From Hydrangea macrophylla (Eukaryota; Streptophyta; Magnoliopsida; Cornales; Hydrangeaceae): a stretch of 64,000 bases of DNA. Each line of letters opens with the position of its first letter. The first letter of the stretch is position 1. The stretch is taken from assembly GCA_033977485.1 (NCBI GenBank), contig CM066989.1, positions 35,776,595 to 35,840,594 of the forward strand, written 5' to 3'. A model generated the notes under the pieces. It was given only the letters and a program-made list of their open reading frames with translations. It had not been told where the DNA came from and did no database searches. Position numbers and translations under genes: made by a program. Shown here piece by piece: positions 34,488-46,015 of the stretch.

Positions 34488-37400
34488 CTTCACGACCCCA
34501 AAATTCGACTTCAAAATTCTGGGCTCGAGATCGGCCTCTAGGCCTCTTCATAATTAAATAGAGCTCTAGCGGAAGCAAACATAGCTTAATTCTGTTTATA
34601 TATTGAGGTCTACATAAACCTCAAAAATATTATTACAATTGAAGGCAAAACTCTCCTAAATATTCTACATATCTAACAACCAGCTACTCCTCATTTGCAT
34701 CAAGAAGATAATCTTTATCTTCTATCAAAATGTTCTGTTCTTCTAAGGGTTCTGTAATAGCCTATCATCGTCACTTCGTCACCTGAAAAGGGTTTTAAAA
34801 ATATTTGGAGAGTGTGAGCTGAAGGCTCAGTGAATGAACATAACCTTGGAATAATCACTTAAAAGGTTTGCCTTTTTAGAATAGATAAGATAATAATATT
34901 CAAATTTCATGCAATAAAATAAAATATAAAGACAGGTTCTATTTGCATGGAAAACAGCATCTTTACATAAATGTCAAATTACCAACCACCACTCACACAC
35001 ACGTTCCTTTCATTACATGGCACAGTGATCAAAGGCAACCCTGCTAGTCGGGTTCATGGGTCCAAAAGGACCAGCCACTTGGGCTTCATTACATGGGCCC
35101 AATAGGACCAACCACTTAGGGCTATACTTTATAGTTCATTGTAGTGGTAATTGACATTGGGAATAATGAATGAATTGCACAATGGCATAACAAATATTAA
35201 CATAATCCCTTTTTCAGTGGAACCTAACGATAATGTTCCAAAAATGAATTATAACAATTGTATAATATTATTATTAACTGAAGGTAGAATCAGATCCACT
35301 CGTGAGGAGTAGAATCAGCAAAAAGGATATGAACACTCACATATGGAGTTGAACTGAATACCGGGTATGAACACTCACCTTGGCGACTTAGGAATTGATG
35401 ATGAAACAGTTCCTACATCAATACAGGTAAAAGAGCTAAACATTTAATCATAGGTTGCAAGCATAAGGGTAAAACTGTAATTAAGGCTTCTCTATGTCTT
35501 CACTATAACATTCCTTATACTACACCTAGTTTAACATCACTAACTGGACTCCATTTGGAGTCCGCAGTAATTCCTAAATCATAATTTCTTACATAAATGT
35601 GGGTCCTACAAGTAAGCTGTATTTGAAAACGGTGTCAGATTGTCTCCAAACTCTTAAATATAATACTAGATATAATTCCAAGACTATAGGAATGAACGGC
35701 GTATTTTCCCGAGTTATAGATTATTTACTACAGATTTTGGAAGTTAAAATACTATTTTTTAAATAGTTACTATTGAGCCGTAAAGCTCATATATAATCTC
35801 CATAAGGGTGAGAATTTATTCGTTAAATGATTCTTTATAAAATCATAATATTAATAGCGTATTACTTTTCTTTTACCAATTTTATTATCCAAAGGATATA
35901 AATAAATTAGTAGTTATTCATACTTAGTATCCCAACATTTCTAATTGTAATATCTATTTGTTATATCCTAATGATACAGAATAATACTGAAATATAAGGG
36001 TTTTTATTTATATAATTTAAAATCTGACAAGGCCTAACTTATTTACTAACACTATTTTTAAAATAGTCATAATAGGACCGTAATTCCATTTTCATATCCA
36101 AATACCATAATTTAAGTGTGGGACTATTTTTAATGGTCATAAAATACCATAAGAACATTTTTGTATTTTTCCCATAGTTTAAGAAATATAATAGCTATGA
36201 TAAAATAATCAAACCTTTATTTAAATCAATTGATAAGTAGTAAGATTTATTATTCTATGGTTTTATAATTAACAAATTTATAAAACAGTATATATTATCA
36301 TAATATCATTATAGAATATATAAATGATTTATAATGAGTTTACAAAATCCCAGAATGACCAAAAATACCCTTTTTAAAAGTTTAGGGGTCATTCTGTAAA
36401 TATACCAAAATATAAGAATTATCAGAAACTGAAAAATTAATACTTCAGTTGGAAATAAACATAATTAGAAGTACTAAGCTTGAAACCGTGATAAAATCCG
36501 ATATCGGTAGACCTTTATATGTTCGTTTACAGTTTTCAGGGGTGTAAATGAAATTTTCAGAAATAAACTGGGCAGAATGCCCTGTTTGGGCAGATTGTAA
36601 TTCCAAACTTCTAATGGCCATAGCTCACTCATTTCTTAACCTTTTTAAGTGAAATCAGTGTCTATCTCGAGTGAAATTTCGTGGAGAATCCAAATCTAAA
36701 GTTGATTTTAGCAAATTCGAATCACATAATATTAAATGACCAATTTACCCTTTAAGACGAATCCTAAATAAAATCCAAACGTTACAAACAAATCAAAAAC
36801 TGTTTTAAGTGGTATTTCCTGGGCATTAAAAGAGTCTACCTCTAAAATTTCGGAATTTAATGTGGTCGGAGTAAAGAGATATAAAAATTTTACCATTTTG
36901 ATCAAATCTAGCTATGTTCTTAATTCTAGATTAATGATTAATTTAACCCTTCCTAAATTAAGCTAATAGAATCTAATTATTACTGAAAATAATGTAAATG
37001 TGAGTGTTTATAAACTATATAAATATAGAGAAGAAAAGAACTTACCTTGATTTGATGATAGGAAAATACAAGAATTCTCACTCTTTTACTTCCTAGCTCT
37101 CTCTCCAAACATGATCTTATGAAGTGGTGAGGAATTTGTGGTGTGAAAAATAACTCATGGATGTGTGTTTATATAGCAAGAAAAAGATGTAGTGCTTCAT
37201 TAATTTAATTAGGTAAGGTTTTAATTTATTACATTGATACTCCTACTTTATTTTCTTTTTCATTTAATTCATTATTTATTAGTAAGATGTGATCTATTAT
37301 GTGCTAATATCTTTTCTTTTTCTTTTAAAATCTTATTTATTTTTCTTTTAAATTAAGTAGAGTTTTAGTTTATTAAAAAGATATGATTTATCATGTGCCA

Positions 37401-37776
37401 CTTTCTTTTCTTTTTCTTTTAAAATCTTATTTGTTTTTCTTTTAAATTAAGTATGATTTATTTTATTGATGAAAATATGATCTATCATGTGCCACCTTCT
37501 TTTCTTTTTTTGAAAGTGGTAGGTGGATGAATTGAAAACCATGTGAATGAAAATGATATGGCCAAATGTTTGTTTCCTGCAAGGATTTTGACATGTGTCA
37601 ATTTCAGGTATTTTTTTACACTGCAAAACATAAAATCAGGTAAAGTTAAGCTGTGAGATATGGCCAGAAATTCACATAAATTTCGTAATTTAGGCTTATA
37701 TATATATATATATATATTTAAAAGATATTTCCTATAATTTTCTAAATTTTTATTTTCAATTATTCGGGTCATGACA
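34488..37776 (-). mobile_element. Family B' LTR, reversed, complete 5' start
   Basis: Reverse-strand LTR whose start (TGTCATGACCCG on the minus strand) is at 37776, followed outward by PPT-like AAGTAGGGGAGAA. The distal 90 bp (34488-34580) look like a diverged LTR B terminus (AATTTTGGGGTCGTGAAG). It carries two GTGAGTGTTC units, like 25159-28139, which marks the B' subfamily. The edge near 34488 is approximate. Confidence 0.8.
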
Positions 37777-39740
37777 TTCTCCCCTACTTAGAAAGTTTGG
37801 TCCCCAAACTTAACTCACTAGGTGCTTAAAAAGGCAATCATAATTTTAGGATAATTTCCAAATTTACAAACTCGAAATACGTTACTATAGTAAAATATCA
37901 AAATATTCTAACATGTTAGAAACGAAATTATTACACTAATTAAATAATCAGAATAGTCAATAATACCTAAAATATTTCCCAAAAAGAGCAATTCGGGATC
38001 TTATATAGTACATATCTTATGTTTATATGTTCTGTGAATAGAGATTGCGAGGAGATATAGATAAGCTAAATCTTGAAAATTAATTTTATATCAATCACTG
38101 TTTTGTAAGGTAATTACAAGTTGCTTCATTGTCCTAAAAATTAAGGTTCAAAGCTTTAGGGGTATAAATTTATAATAGTCCAAATACCTATAAGAATATT
38201 TATAAATTCTAAGAATTTCCTTACATTTCTATTTCTGAAAATGGTGTTTATCACTTCTAAGGAATTACCTAAATATTTTTTTTTTTTTAACAATTCTATT
38301 ATAATTCTGGCATAAATGGTATATTTTAAAAATAGAATTTGACCATACTAATGAAAAAAAATAGCTACGATTAAAAGATATAGAAAATTGGTAAAGTCTC
38401 AGGTTATTATTGTGGTAACTAAAGTAGAATTTATATGCGAAGTATGTTCATAGATTATATTCTACAAAGGTACTATGCAATATGTGTTACTATTCAATTC
38501 GTCTATTTAACTATTTCTAAATTCAAGTAATTGAAACTAAACATTAATGCACATGTTTTCTTAACCACAATGTTGGAATGGTAAATTTGATATTACTAAC
38601 TTATGGTCCTGAGTTTGAGTAAATATGATAATAGCATTTAATTTTTGTCTAAGACGCAACGTAGACCAATTGTTTGTTTACTATACATATTATCCTAAAT
38701 AATATGCTAAATTGATGATTAACACGCGTTTTTTTTTTTTTTTTTTTTTTTTTTGTAAATCACTTAACACATTATTAATGCATGCAAATTGAGAATATGA
38801 ACTTAGATATGAAACACAAGCACCCTCTAAATACCCCGTATTACTCCTCGATCAATTAGAATACCCATGTCCTTAAAGATACCATGCTTCAAGAAGTTCT
38901 CACATAAAATATAGTATGTCGTCGGACTGAGTAGATAATACTCCTGTTGACGATAAACCAATACTTCGTGATAGAAGAGTAAGATCATTGCTTGATTGAT
39001 AATTCAGAAGATCGTAGTTATAGAATCTCCACATAGAGAGATAAATAGCAGCAGTAGAATACCCGTTCACAATATCCATAATATTAGCATAATGAGAAAT
39101 CCAGAATATCCGTAATATCAGCATCATAAGAAATCCAGAATATCCGTAATAGCGGCATCATAAGAAATCCAGAATATCCGCAAAATAGAATCCCCATCAG
39201 AAAACCAAATGACAATAAGAACCCATCGGAAATATAAGATCTAGATACCCAAGATACGAATTCCGAATATGTTGCTACTGTCAGCTCCGATCATTGATAT
39301 GATAATAAGGATTCAATTGTCGATTCTGAATTCTCAACGCGTACCCCCCAATTATGCAAACACAATATGAATGCACTGAAACTATACAATAATGTACATA
39401 GTTTTTATTTTTATTTTTATATATTTATTTATTTATTTTTTAGAGTTATGGAACGTTAATTACTAGGAAAAATAAACAAATGTACACTTAGTAAAATACA
39501 CAAATGTTTTATTACATTTTCTTTTAAGTCACATTTTCCACTTCTATTTGATTAGTCCCTTGACTTATTTCTAAATTTAGTGAATTAGAATTTTACAAAA
39601 TGGCAGGCATATATCATTATCGTATACTATTTATAGACACCCGTATAATGTAAGAATTCACTATAGTAGTTAAGTTATTGCAAGTATGGGTTAATACTAA
39701 TGAATAAGAATTTATGTTGTGCCCAATTGCAATTTTTTTT
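37777..39740. other. AT-rich unique internal DNA of the LBD unit
   Basis: After the family B PPT and the shared CACCTAGTGAGTTAAG (here reversed), the sequence leaves all repeats recognised in the window at about 37832. It is AT-rich with no convincing coding frame. It includes a T26 tract (about 38730-38755) and a 34-bp tandem repeat at 39071-39180. It may be host flanking DNA captured with the LBD gene, or an unrecognised element. Confidence 0.5.
39071..39180 (+). repeat. 34-bp tandem repeat, about 3 copies
   Basis: AATATCCGTAATATCAGC...AAGAAATCCAG repeated at 39071, 39105 and 39139 with a few substitutions, then a partial unit. Non-coding. Confidence 0.8.
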
Positions 39741-40638
39741 TACTCTTCCTATTACTCCGTGTATGCGTGTTTCAACTATTACAATATTTTTACTAATATT
39801 TCGTGGTTGTGTTCTCTACTTTCTCTCTTTTTTTTTTCACAAAAATTTTAAAAGTAGGGTACTTCCTATTTTTCCTACTTATTTAAATTTTTATATTTAA
39901 GGCATTAGTTTGTACCACGCCTAGTAGTTGTGGTTATCAAACACTCTATAACTCTTAATAGATTTACAATGACTTATGAAACGTCACCTTGGATTTATTA
40001 GTAAAATAAAATTCGTTATCGTTGTAACGTCGTTGCGTGTTAATACTATTTCTAAGGTTAAGATATAGACACATAAGAATTCGTTAGAAAGCTTGGGTTA
40101 CAACTTAGGACCAGATATCATCTTGCACGAAAGTCTAGAAGTAGGACTCATTTTCTATAGAAAGAACATAAGGAAGAGAGAGAAGATATCTAGCTAGAAC
40201 CTATATAGAATTTTTAGTCTAAAAGATCTGATTTGAATATCCGTGAGTCTAGAATTTAATTGTAGTTAGAAGTCTTACATTTATGATATGGAATGTTAAC
40301 TTTATTTACCAATAGAAATAGTATTAACACGCAACGACGTTACAACGATAACGAATTTTATTTTACTAATAACTCCAAGGTGACGTTTCATAAGTCATTG
40401 TAAATCTATTAAGAGTTATAGAGTGTTTGATAACCACAACTACTAGGCGTGGTACAAACTAGTGCCTCAAATATAAAAATTTAAATAAGTAGGAAAAATA
40501 GGGAGTACCCTACTTCTAAAATTTTTGTAAAAAAAAAAAAAAAAAAGAAAGAGAAGAGATTAGAGAACACAACCATGAAATATTAGTAAAAATATGGTAA
40601 TAGTTGAAACACACATACACGGAGTAATAGGAAGAGTA
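39741..40638. mobile_element. 898-bp hairpin (foldback/MITE-like) element
   Basis: Left arm 39741-40053 is the inverted complement of right arm 40314-40638, with a 260-bp loop. The ends read TA-CTCTTCCTATTACTCC and GGAGTAATAGGAAGAG-TA, so a TA target duplication with roughly 313-325-bp inverted repeats is possible. That fits a Stowaway-like or foldback MITE more than an LTR element. Homology of the arms is high but not perfect (indels around the A/T tracts). No transposase frame is present. It lies about 540 bp upstream of the LBD start. Confidence 0.8.
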
Positions 40639-41182
40639 GGGGACCAGACCTGATTTAGGTTTGCATTAGACATCAGCCTCTCCACATGCTCTCACTCTCT
40701 ACACATGTATCACTCTCCCCACGCGCAGGTAACAGTCAGTGCTGATTCAGCGCTGACTCAGCAGTTGACTGACCAATCAACAACTGACATGTGGCATACA
40801 AGCCACGTCAACTGACACGTGTCATGCCACGTGTACTACCACGTCACCGACGCTTCTTTCTCTCTCTCTCTCTCTCTCTCTCTGTCACTCTCACCGACAC
40901 CTTTCTCTCTCTCTCCACGTGCTCTCTGTCTCTCTATCTCTATCACTCTCACTAACCCGCTCTCTCTCTCTCTTTCTCCTTTGATCTACCTTTTCCCCTC
41001 TTTTCCTCTCCCTTTAAAGTCACTCCATTTCCCCTTTCTCTCTCTGTCCCTCTCACCATTCTCTCTCTCTCTCTTTGACGAACCTTTCTCCTTCTGACCC
41101 TCCCTCTCTCTTTCTTTCTCTCTTCTTCTTCCTTCCGCCTCTTGGCAGAAACTCACCTCCCCCTAAAAAAAAAATAAAAATA
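40639..41182 (+). promoter_or_regulatory. LBD copy 2 promoter and CT-rich leader
   Basis: Non-repeat DNA between the hairpin and the LBD start. A compact cluster of ACGT-core elements lies at 40800-40850: CCACGTCA, GACACGTGTC, CCACGTGT and CCACGTCACC. Just before it (about 40735-40790) are TGAC-rich motifs including the palindrome GCTGACTCAGC and a CCAAT box. From 40857 the sequence becomes (CT)n-rich, typical of plant leaders. A TATA-like TTTAAAG lies near 41013. The transcription start is not determinable by eye. Confidence 0.6.
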
Positions 41183-42187
41183 ATGGTTTTTAAGAAGGCT
41201 GTTAGTCGTTGTGGTGCATGCGAGTATAACAGAAGACGATGCAGAAGTGACTGTTCCTTGGCTCCCTACTTTCTGTACGCAGGGAGTATGAAGGATTATG
41301 AGGCAATTCACGAATTTTTCGGATATAGGAATTTTCTGCGCCTTATTGAAAGGGTCTCTGAGGCAGATCATCAACAAACTATCAAATCCATTGTGTATGA
41401 AGCCACAACCAGGCTTCAGGATCCCATTTTGGGTTGTGTTTCCTACGTCTTTTTCCTCGAACAACAAGTTCTAGAACTGAAGGAACAAGTCTCACAACTT
41501 CAAGCTCAATCAAAAGAAGAGTCACCCAAACAATCCAAAGAGCCTGATCTAGATTCTTGGCTCAACTATGCCATGGAAGATCTAGATCACAACATAGAAA
41601 GCCCTCGAAAGTGTTCCAATCTCATTTCTCCCACCACAACTACTCTAATCTCTTCAGAAATCTCTAGCCCTACCCATATCCCCCCTGCCACTCAAATTTG
41701 TACAACTTCTCCAAGTCTGTTGGATCTCACTGCTCCCAGCACGATCTCTCCAGTCCAGTCTTTGCAATCTAACAACAACCACCAAACTTCTCCAAGTCTG
41801 TTGGATCTCACTGCTCCCAACACGATCTCTCCAGTCCGGTCTTTGCAATCTAACAACAGCCACCAAACTTCTCCAAGTCTGTTGGATCTCACTGCTCCCA
41901 ACACGATCTCTCCAGTCCGGTCTTTACAATCTAGCAACAACCACCAAACTTCTCCAAGTCCGTTGGATCTCACTATTCCCAACATAATTTCTCCAGTCTC
42001 TCGTCCTATCCACACCACCTCTATTACTCCAACTTGCTCCTGCTGGTCTAATTTAGTCCAACACTCACAATCTAAAAAGTCCCAGATTCTTTTGGATCAA
42101 ACGAAAAAAAATGGAGGTCCCAAAATATCCAAATCTCCCCCCAAATCTTCAAGTAAGTTCATCAAAAACACCTACTCCGTCCACTGA
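41183..42187 (+). CDS. LOB-domain (LBD) transcription factor copy 2, frameshifted near the 3' end
   Basis: Encodes a class I-like LBD protein, a plant-specific nuclear DNA-binding regulator of organ and lateral-organ development. From the ATG at 41183 (preceded by A-rich AATAATGG) the zinc motif CX2CX6CX3C uses Cys10, 13, 20 and 24. The GAS-type block is diverged (FGYRNFLRLIERV), the DP-x2-GC motif is at residues 80-85, and a coiled coil (LEQQVLELKEQVSQLQ) at 92-107. A Ser/Thr-rich tail then has about four 27-residue repeats ending ISPV (41701-42000). An upstream in-frame ATG at 41075 would add 36 low-complexity residues and is unlikely. After residue ~308 an 8-A run (about 42104-42111) gives one base more than copy 1, so the frame stops at 42187. 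The conserved C-terminus continues in the next frame to 42314. There is no intron. Function as a regulator is possible, since the LOB domain is complete. Confidence 0.78.
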   Translation: MVFKKAVSRCGACEYNRRRCRSDCSLAPYFLYAGSMKDYEAIHEFFGYRNFLRLIERVSEADHQQTIKSIVYEATTRLQDPILGCVSYVFFLEQQVLELKEQVSQLQAQSKEESPKQSKEPDLDSWLNYAMEDLDHNIESPRKCSNLISPTTTTLISSEISSPTHIPPATQICTTSPSLLDLTAPSTISPVQSLQSNNNHQTSPSLLDLTAPNTISPVRSLQSNNSHQTSPSLLDLTAPNTISPVRSLQSSNNHQTSPSPLDLTIPNIISPVSRPIHTTSITPTCSCWSNLVQHSQSKKSQILLDQTKKNGGPKISKSPPKSSSKFIKNTYSVH

Positions 42188-42314
42188 TCCTTACTCTTTC
42201 TTCACTGTTAATAACCTAGCTCAAAACTCTTTCTTGGGTTTAATTAAAGAGATGGAAAGTCAACATGTCTTTAAAAGGAGAAGAAAGAAAGTCACGAGAT
42301 GGCTTGAGCCTTAG
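42111..42314 (+). pseudogene. Displaced C-terminus of LBD copy 2
   Basis: The +1-frame continuation of the LBD gene: EVPKYPNLPPNLQ, SFFTVNNLAQNSFLGLI and the basic end KVTRWLEP, matching the in-frame tail of copy 1 (ending at 10626). It becomes separate only because of the homopolymer length difference just before it. It is not an independent gene. Confidence 0.8.
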
Positions 42315-42315
42315 A

Positions 42316-43243
42316 ACTAAGGCTCTTTTTGTTTTAAAATAAAAAAAAAAAAAATGAACATCATGGTCCGGTTTCGAGGTAGTCCTTGTACGTTGAGTGT
42401 GCGTGGGATTGAGCCCACATGTCTTACTACGCGTGTCCCTCCACCAGCTTAATGTAGTTTGGACCTTTGGGTATTGTTTTATAGGGCAACTGGGAGGGTA
42501 AGCATCCCAGGACGGTATTGTCCTCAGAAGTAAGTCCTGAAGAGCATTAACCCAGGGTTCTGTGGAACGGACTATAGGATCTATATGGTTGCTGAAAAAC
42601 GCGTAGGATGTCATTAGCATCCAACCTCTGAAAGGAAGCCTCACGTTGGCAGAACTCTGTTCCCACTCATCAAAATCCAAATGTACATTTGTATCATTGT
42701 AACTTTTCATATTTAAAAAAAAAAAAAAATGTTCTTGGAAATTTGGTCCGCCCTTGCAATTCAAATCATTTGTTGGATGGGGTGGCCTTACCAACGAACA
42801 ATGGGTTGATGAAATGTAAGGGTTTTCTTGTTGTTCTCTTTTCGCTCTTATATGTATCAAAAAAATATCATCAATAAAAAGAGAATGTCAAAGATTGTGT
42901 AAATACATGAGCAACCAGTCATATGTGTTGTTTCCCAGCCATTCAGGCCATGCACTATTTCTATACCCTGTACCAACAGTCTGATTCTCCATCACCCACA
43001 AGCCTTTGGTCACTCTCGCAAAAGGCCAATACTTCAATCACTGCCTAAAATTTCACTCCTTACAAAGCATCAAAATGCCACACTGGGGCAGTTTCTCCAC
43101 TACTAAATATATATGCATTGTCTGCTTTGTATAAGTACATATATTTAAAAAAAAAAAAATAATAAATAAATAAATTAAAAAAAAAAAAATTTAAGCACCT
43201 AGTGAGTTAAGTTTGGGGACCAAACTTTCTAAGTAGGGGAGAA
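42316..43243 (+). other. Tail cassette, most complete copy, between LBD and LTR B
   Basis: Follows the LBD stop: a T/A-rich end with an A14 tract (about 42341-42354); segment 1 (42355-42714); an A13 tract; segment 2 (42730-42890, GTTCTTGGAAATTTGG to GAGAATGTCAAAG); segment 3 (42894-43145, GTGTAAATACATGAGC to ACATATATTT); two A-rich tracts; then TTTAAGCACCTAGTGAG and the PPT-like AAGTAGGGGAGAA before LTR B. A 206-codon minus-strand frame (42240-42860) runs across three segments and an A-tract, so it is unlikely to be a gene. The origin of the segments is not recognised. Confidence 0.65.
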
Positions 43244-46015
43244 TGTCATGACCCGAATAATTGAAAATAAAAATTTAGAAAATTATGGAAATATCTTTTA
43301 AATATATATATATATATATATGCCTAAATTACGAAATTAATGTGAATTTCTGACCACATCTCACAGCTTAACTTTACCTGATTTTATGTTTTGCAGTGTA
43401 AAAAAATACCTGAAATTGACACATGTCAAAATCCTTGCAGGAAACAAACATTTGGCCATATCATTTTCATTCACATGGTTTTCAATTCATCCACCTACCA
43501 CTTTCAAAAAAGAAAAGAAGGTGGCACATGATAGATCATATTTTCATCAATAAAATAAATCATACTTAATTTAAAAGAAAAACAAGTAAGATTTTAAAAG
43601 AAAAAGAAAAGAAATTGGCACATGATAAATCATATCTTTTTAATAAACTAAAACTCTACTTAATTTAAAAGAAAAATAAGTAAGATTTTAAAAGAAAAAG
43701 AAAAGATAGTGGCACATAATAGATCACATCTTACTAATAAATAATGAATTAAATGAAAAAGAAAATAAAGTAGGAGTATCAATGTAATAAATTAAAACCT
43801 TACCTAATTAAATTAATGAAGCACTACATCTTTTTCTTGCTATATAAACACACATCCATGAGTTATTTTTCACACCACAAATTCCTCACCACTTCATAAG
43901 ATTATGTTTGGAGAGAGAGCTAGGAAGTAAAAGAGTGAGAATTCTTGTATTTTCCTATCATCAAATCAAGGTAAGTTCTTTTCTTCTCTATATTTATATA
44001 GTTTATAAACACTCACATTTACATTATTTTCAGTAATAATTAGATTCTATTAGCTTAATTTAGGAAGTGTTAAATTAATTATTAATCTAGAATTAAGAAC
44101 ATAGCTAGATTTGATCAAAATGGTAAAATTTTTATATCTCTTTACTCCGACCACATTAAATTCCGAAATTTTAGAGGTAGACTCTTTTAATGCCCAGGAA
44201 ATACCTCTTAAAACAGTTTTTGATTTGTTTGTACCGTTTGGGTTTTATTTAAGATTTTTCTTAAAGGGTAAATTGGTCATTTCACATTCTGTGATTCGAA
44301 TTTGCTAAAACCAACTTTAGATTTGGATTCTCCACGAAATTTCACTCGAGATAGACACTGATTTCACTTAAAAAGGTTAAGAAATGAGTGAGCTATGACC
44401 ATTAGAAGTTTGGAATTACAATCTGTCCAAACAGGGCATTCTGCCCAGTTTATTTCCGAAAATTTCTTTGACACCCCTGAAAACTGTAAACGAACATATA
44501 AAGGTCTACCGATATCGGATTTGATCACGGTTTCAAGCTTAGTACTTCTAATTATGTTTATTTCCATCTGAAGTATTAATTTTTCAGTTTATGATAATTC
44601 TTATATTTTGGTATATTTACAGAATGACCCCTAAACTTTTAAAAAGGGTATTTTTGGTCATTCTGGGATTTTGTAAACTCATTATAAATCATTGATATAT
44701 TCTATAATGATATTATGATAATATATACTGTTTTATAAATTTGTTAATTATAAAACCATAGAATAATAAATCTTACTACTTATCAATTGATTTAAATAAA
44801 GGTTTGATTATTTTATCATAGCTATTATATTTCTTAAACTATGGGAAAAATACAAAAAAAAATGTTTTTATGGCATTTTATGACCATTAAAAATAGTCCC
44901 ACACTTAAATTATGGTATTTGGATATGAAAATGGAATTACGGTTCTGTTATGACGATTTTAAAAATAGTGTTAATAAATAAGTTAGGCCTTGTCAGATTT
45001 TAAATTATATAAATAAAAACCCTTATATTTCAGTATTATTCTGTATCATTAGGATATAACAAATAGATATTACAATTAGAAACGTTGGGGTATTAAGTAC
45101 GAATAACTACTAATTTATTTATATCCTTTGGGTAATAAAATTGGTAAAAGAAAAGTAATACGCTATTAATATTATGATTTTATAAAGAATCGTTTAACGA
45201 ATAAATTCTCACCCTTATGGAGATTATATATAAGCTTTACGGCTCAATAGTAACTATTTAAAAAAAATAGTATTTTAACTTCCAAAATCTGTAGTAAATA
45301 ATCTATAACTCGGGAAAATACGCCGTTAATTCCTATAGTCTTGGAATTATATCTAGTATTATATTTAAGAGTTTGGAGACAATCTGACACCGTTTTCAAA
45401 TGCAGCTTACTTGTAGGACCCACATTTATGTAAGAAATTATGATTTAGGAACTACTACGGACTCCAAATGGAGTCCAGTTAGTGATGTTGAACTCGGTGT
45501 AGTATAAGGAATGTTATAGTGAAGACATAGATAAGCCTTAATTACAGTTTTACCCTTATGCTTGCAACCTATAATTAAATGTCTAGTTTCTTTTACCTGT
45601 ATTGATGTAGGAACTGTTTCATCGTCAATTCCTAAGTCGCCAAGGTGAGTGTTCGTATCCTGTATTTAACTCAACTCTATATGTGAGTGTTCATACTCGG
45701 TATTCAGTTCAACTCCATATGTGAGTGTTCATATCCCTTTTGCTGATTCTACTCCTCACGAATGGATCTGATTCTACTTTCAGTTATTAATAATATTATA
45801 CAATTGTTATAATTCATTTTTGGAACATTATCGTTTGGTTCCACTGAAAAAGGGATTATGTTAATATTTGTTATGCCATTGTGCAATTCATTCATTATTC
45901 CCAATGTCAATTACCACTACAACGAACTATAAAGTATAGCCCTAAGTGGTTGGTCCTATTGGGCCCATATAATGAAGCCCAAGTGGCTGGTCCTTTTGGA
46001 CCCATGAACTCGACA
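43244..46015 (+). mobile_element. Family B LTR, 3' ~500 bp missing
   Basis: Starts TGTCATGACCCG, preceded by a PPT, so it reads as a 3' LTR of the unit carrying LBD copy 2. TATA at 43841-43849, donor-like AAGGTAAGT near 43968, the recurrent 65-codon frame (44111-44308) and three GTGAGTGTTC units (about 45645-45740) are present. It ends at about 46012 (ACCCATGAACTCGAC) inside a GACAGTTTGA overlap with a reversed LTR A. Confidence 0.88.
43841..43849 (+). promoter_or_regulatory. TATA box of LTR B downstream of LBD copy 2
   Basis: TATATAAAC followed by ACACATCCATGAG leader DNA and, about 125 bp on, an AAGGTAAGT donor-like site. It is identical in placement to 2987-2995. Transcription from here would run away from the LBD gene. 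Confidence 0.5.

Noticed and set aside
34390..34578. 62-codon minus-strand frame between B blocks
   Set aside because: It spans the join of a family D scrap and a diverged LTR B end and has no domain.
40819..41097. 92-codon frame over the (CT)n leader
   Set aside because: It is a serine/leucine string from CT repeats directly upstream of the LBD start; leader sequence.
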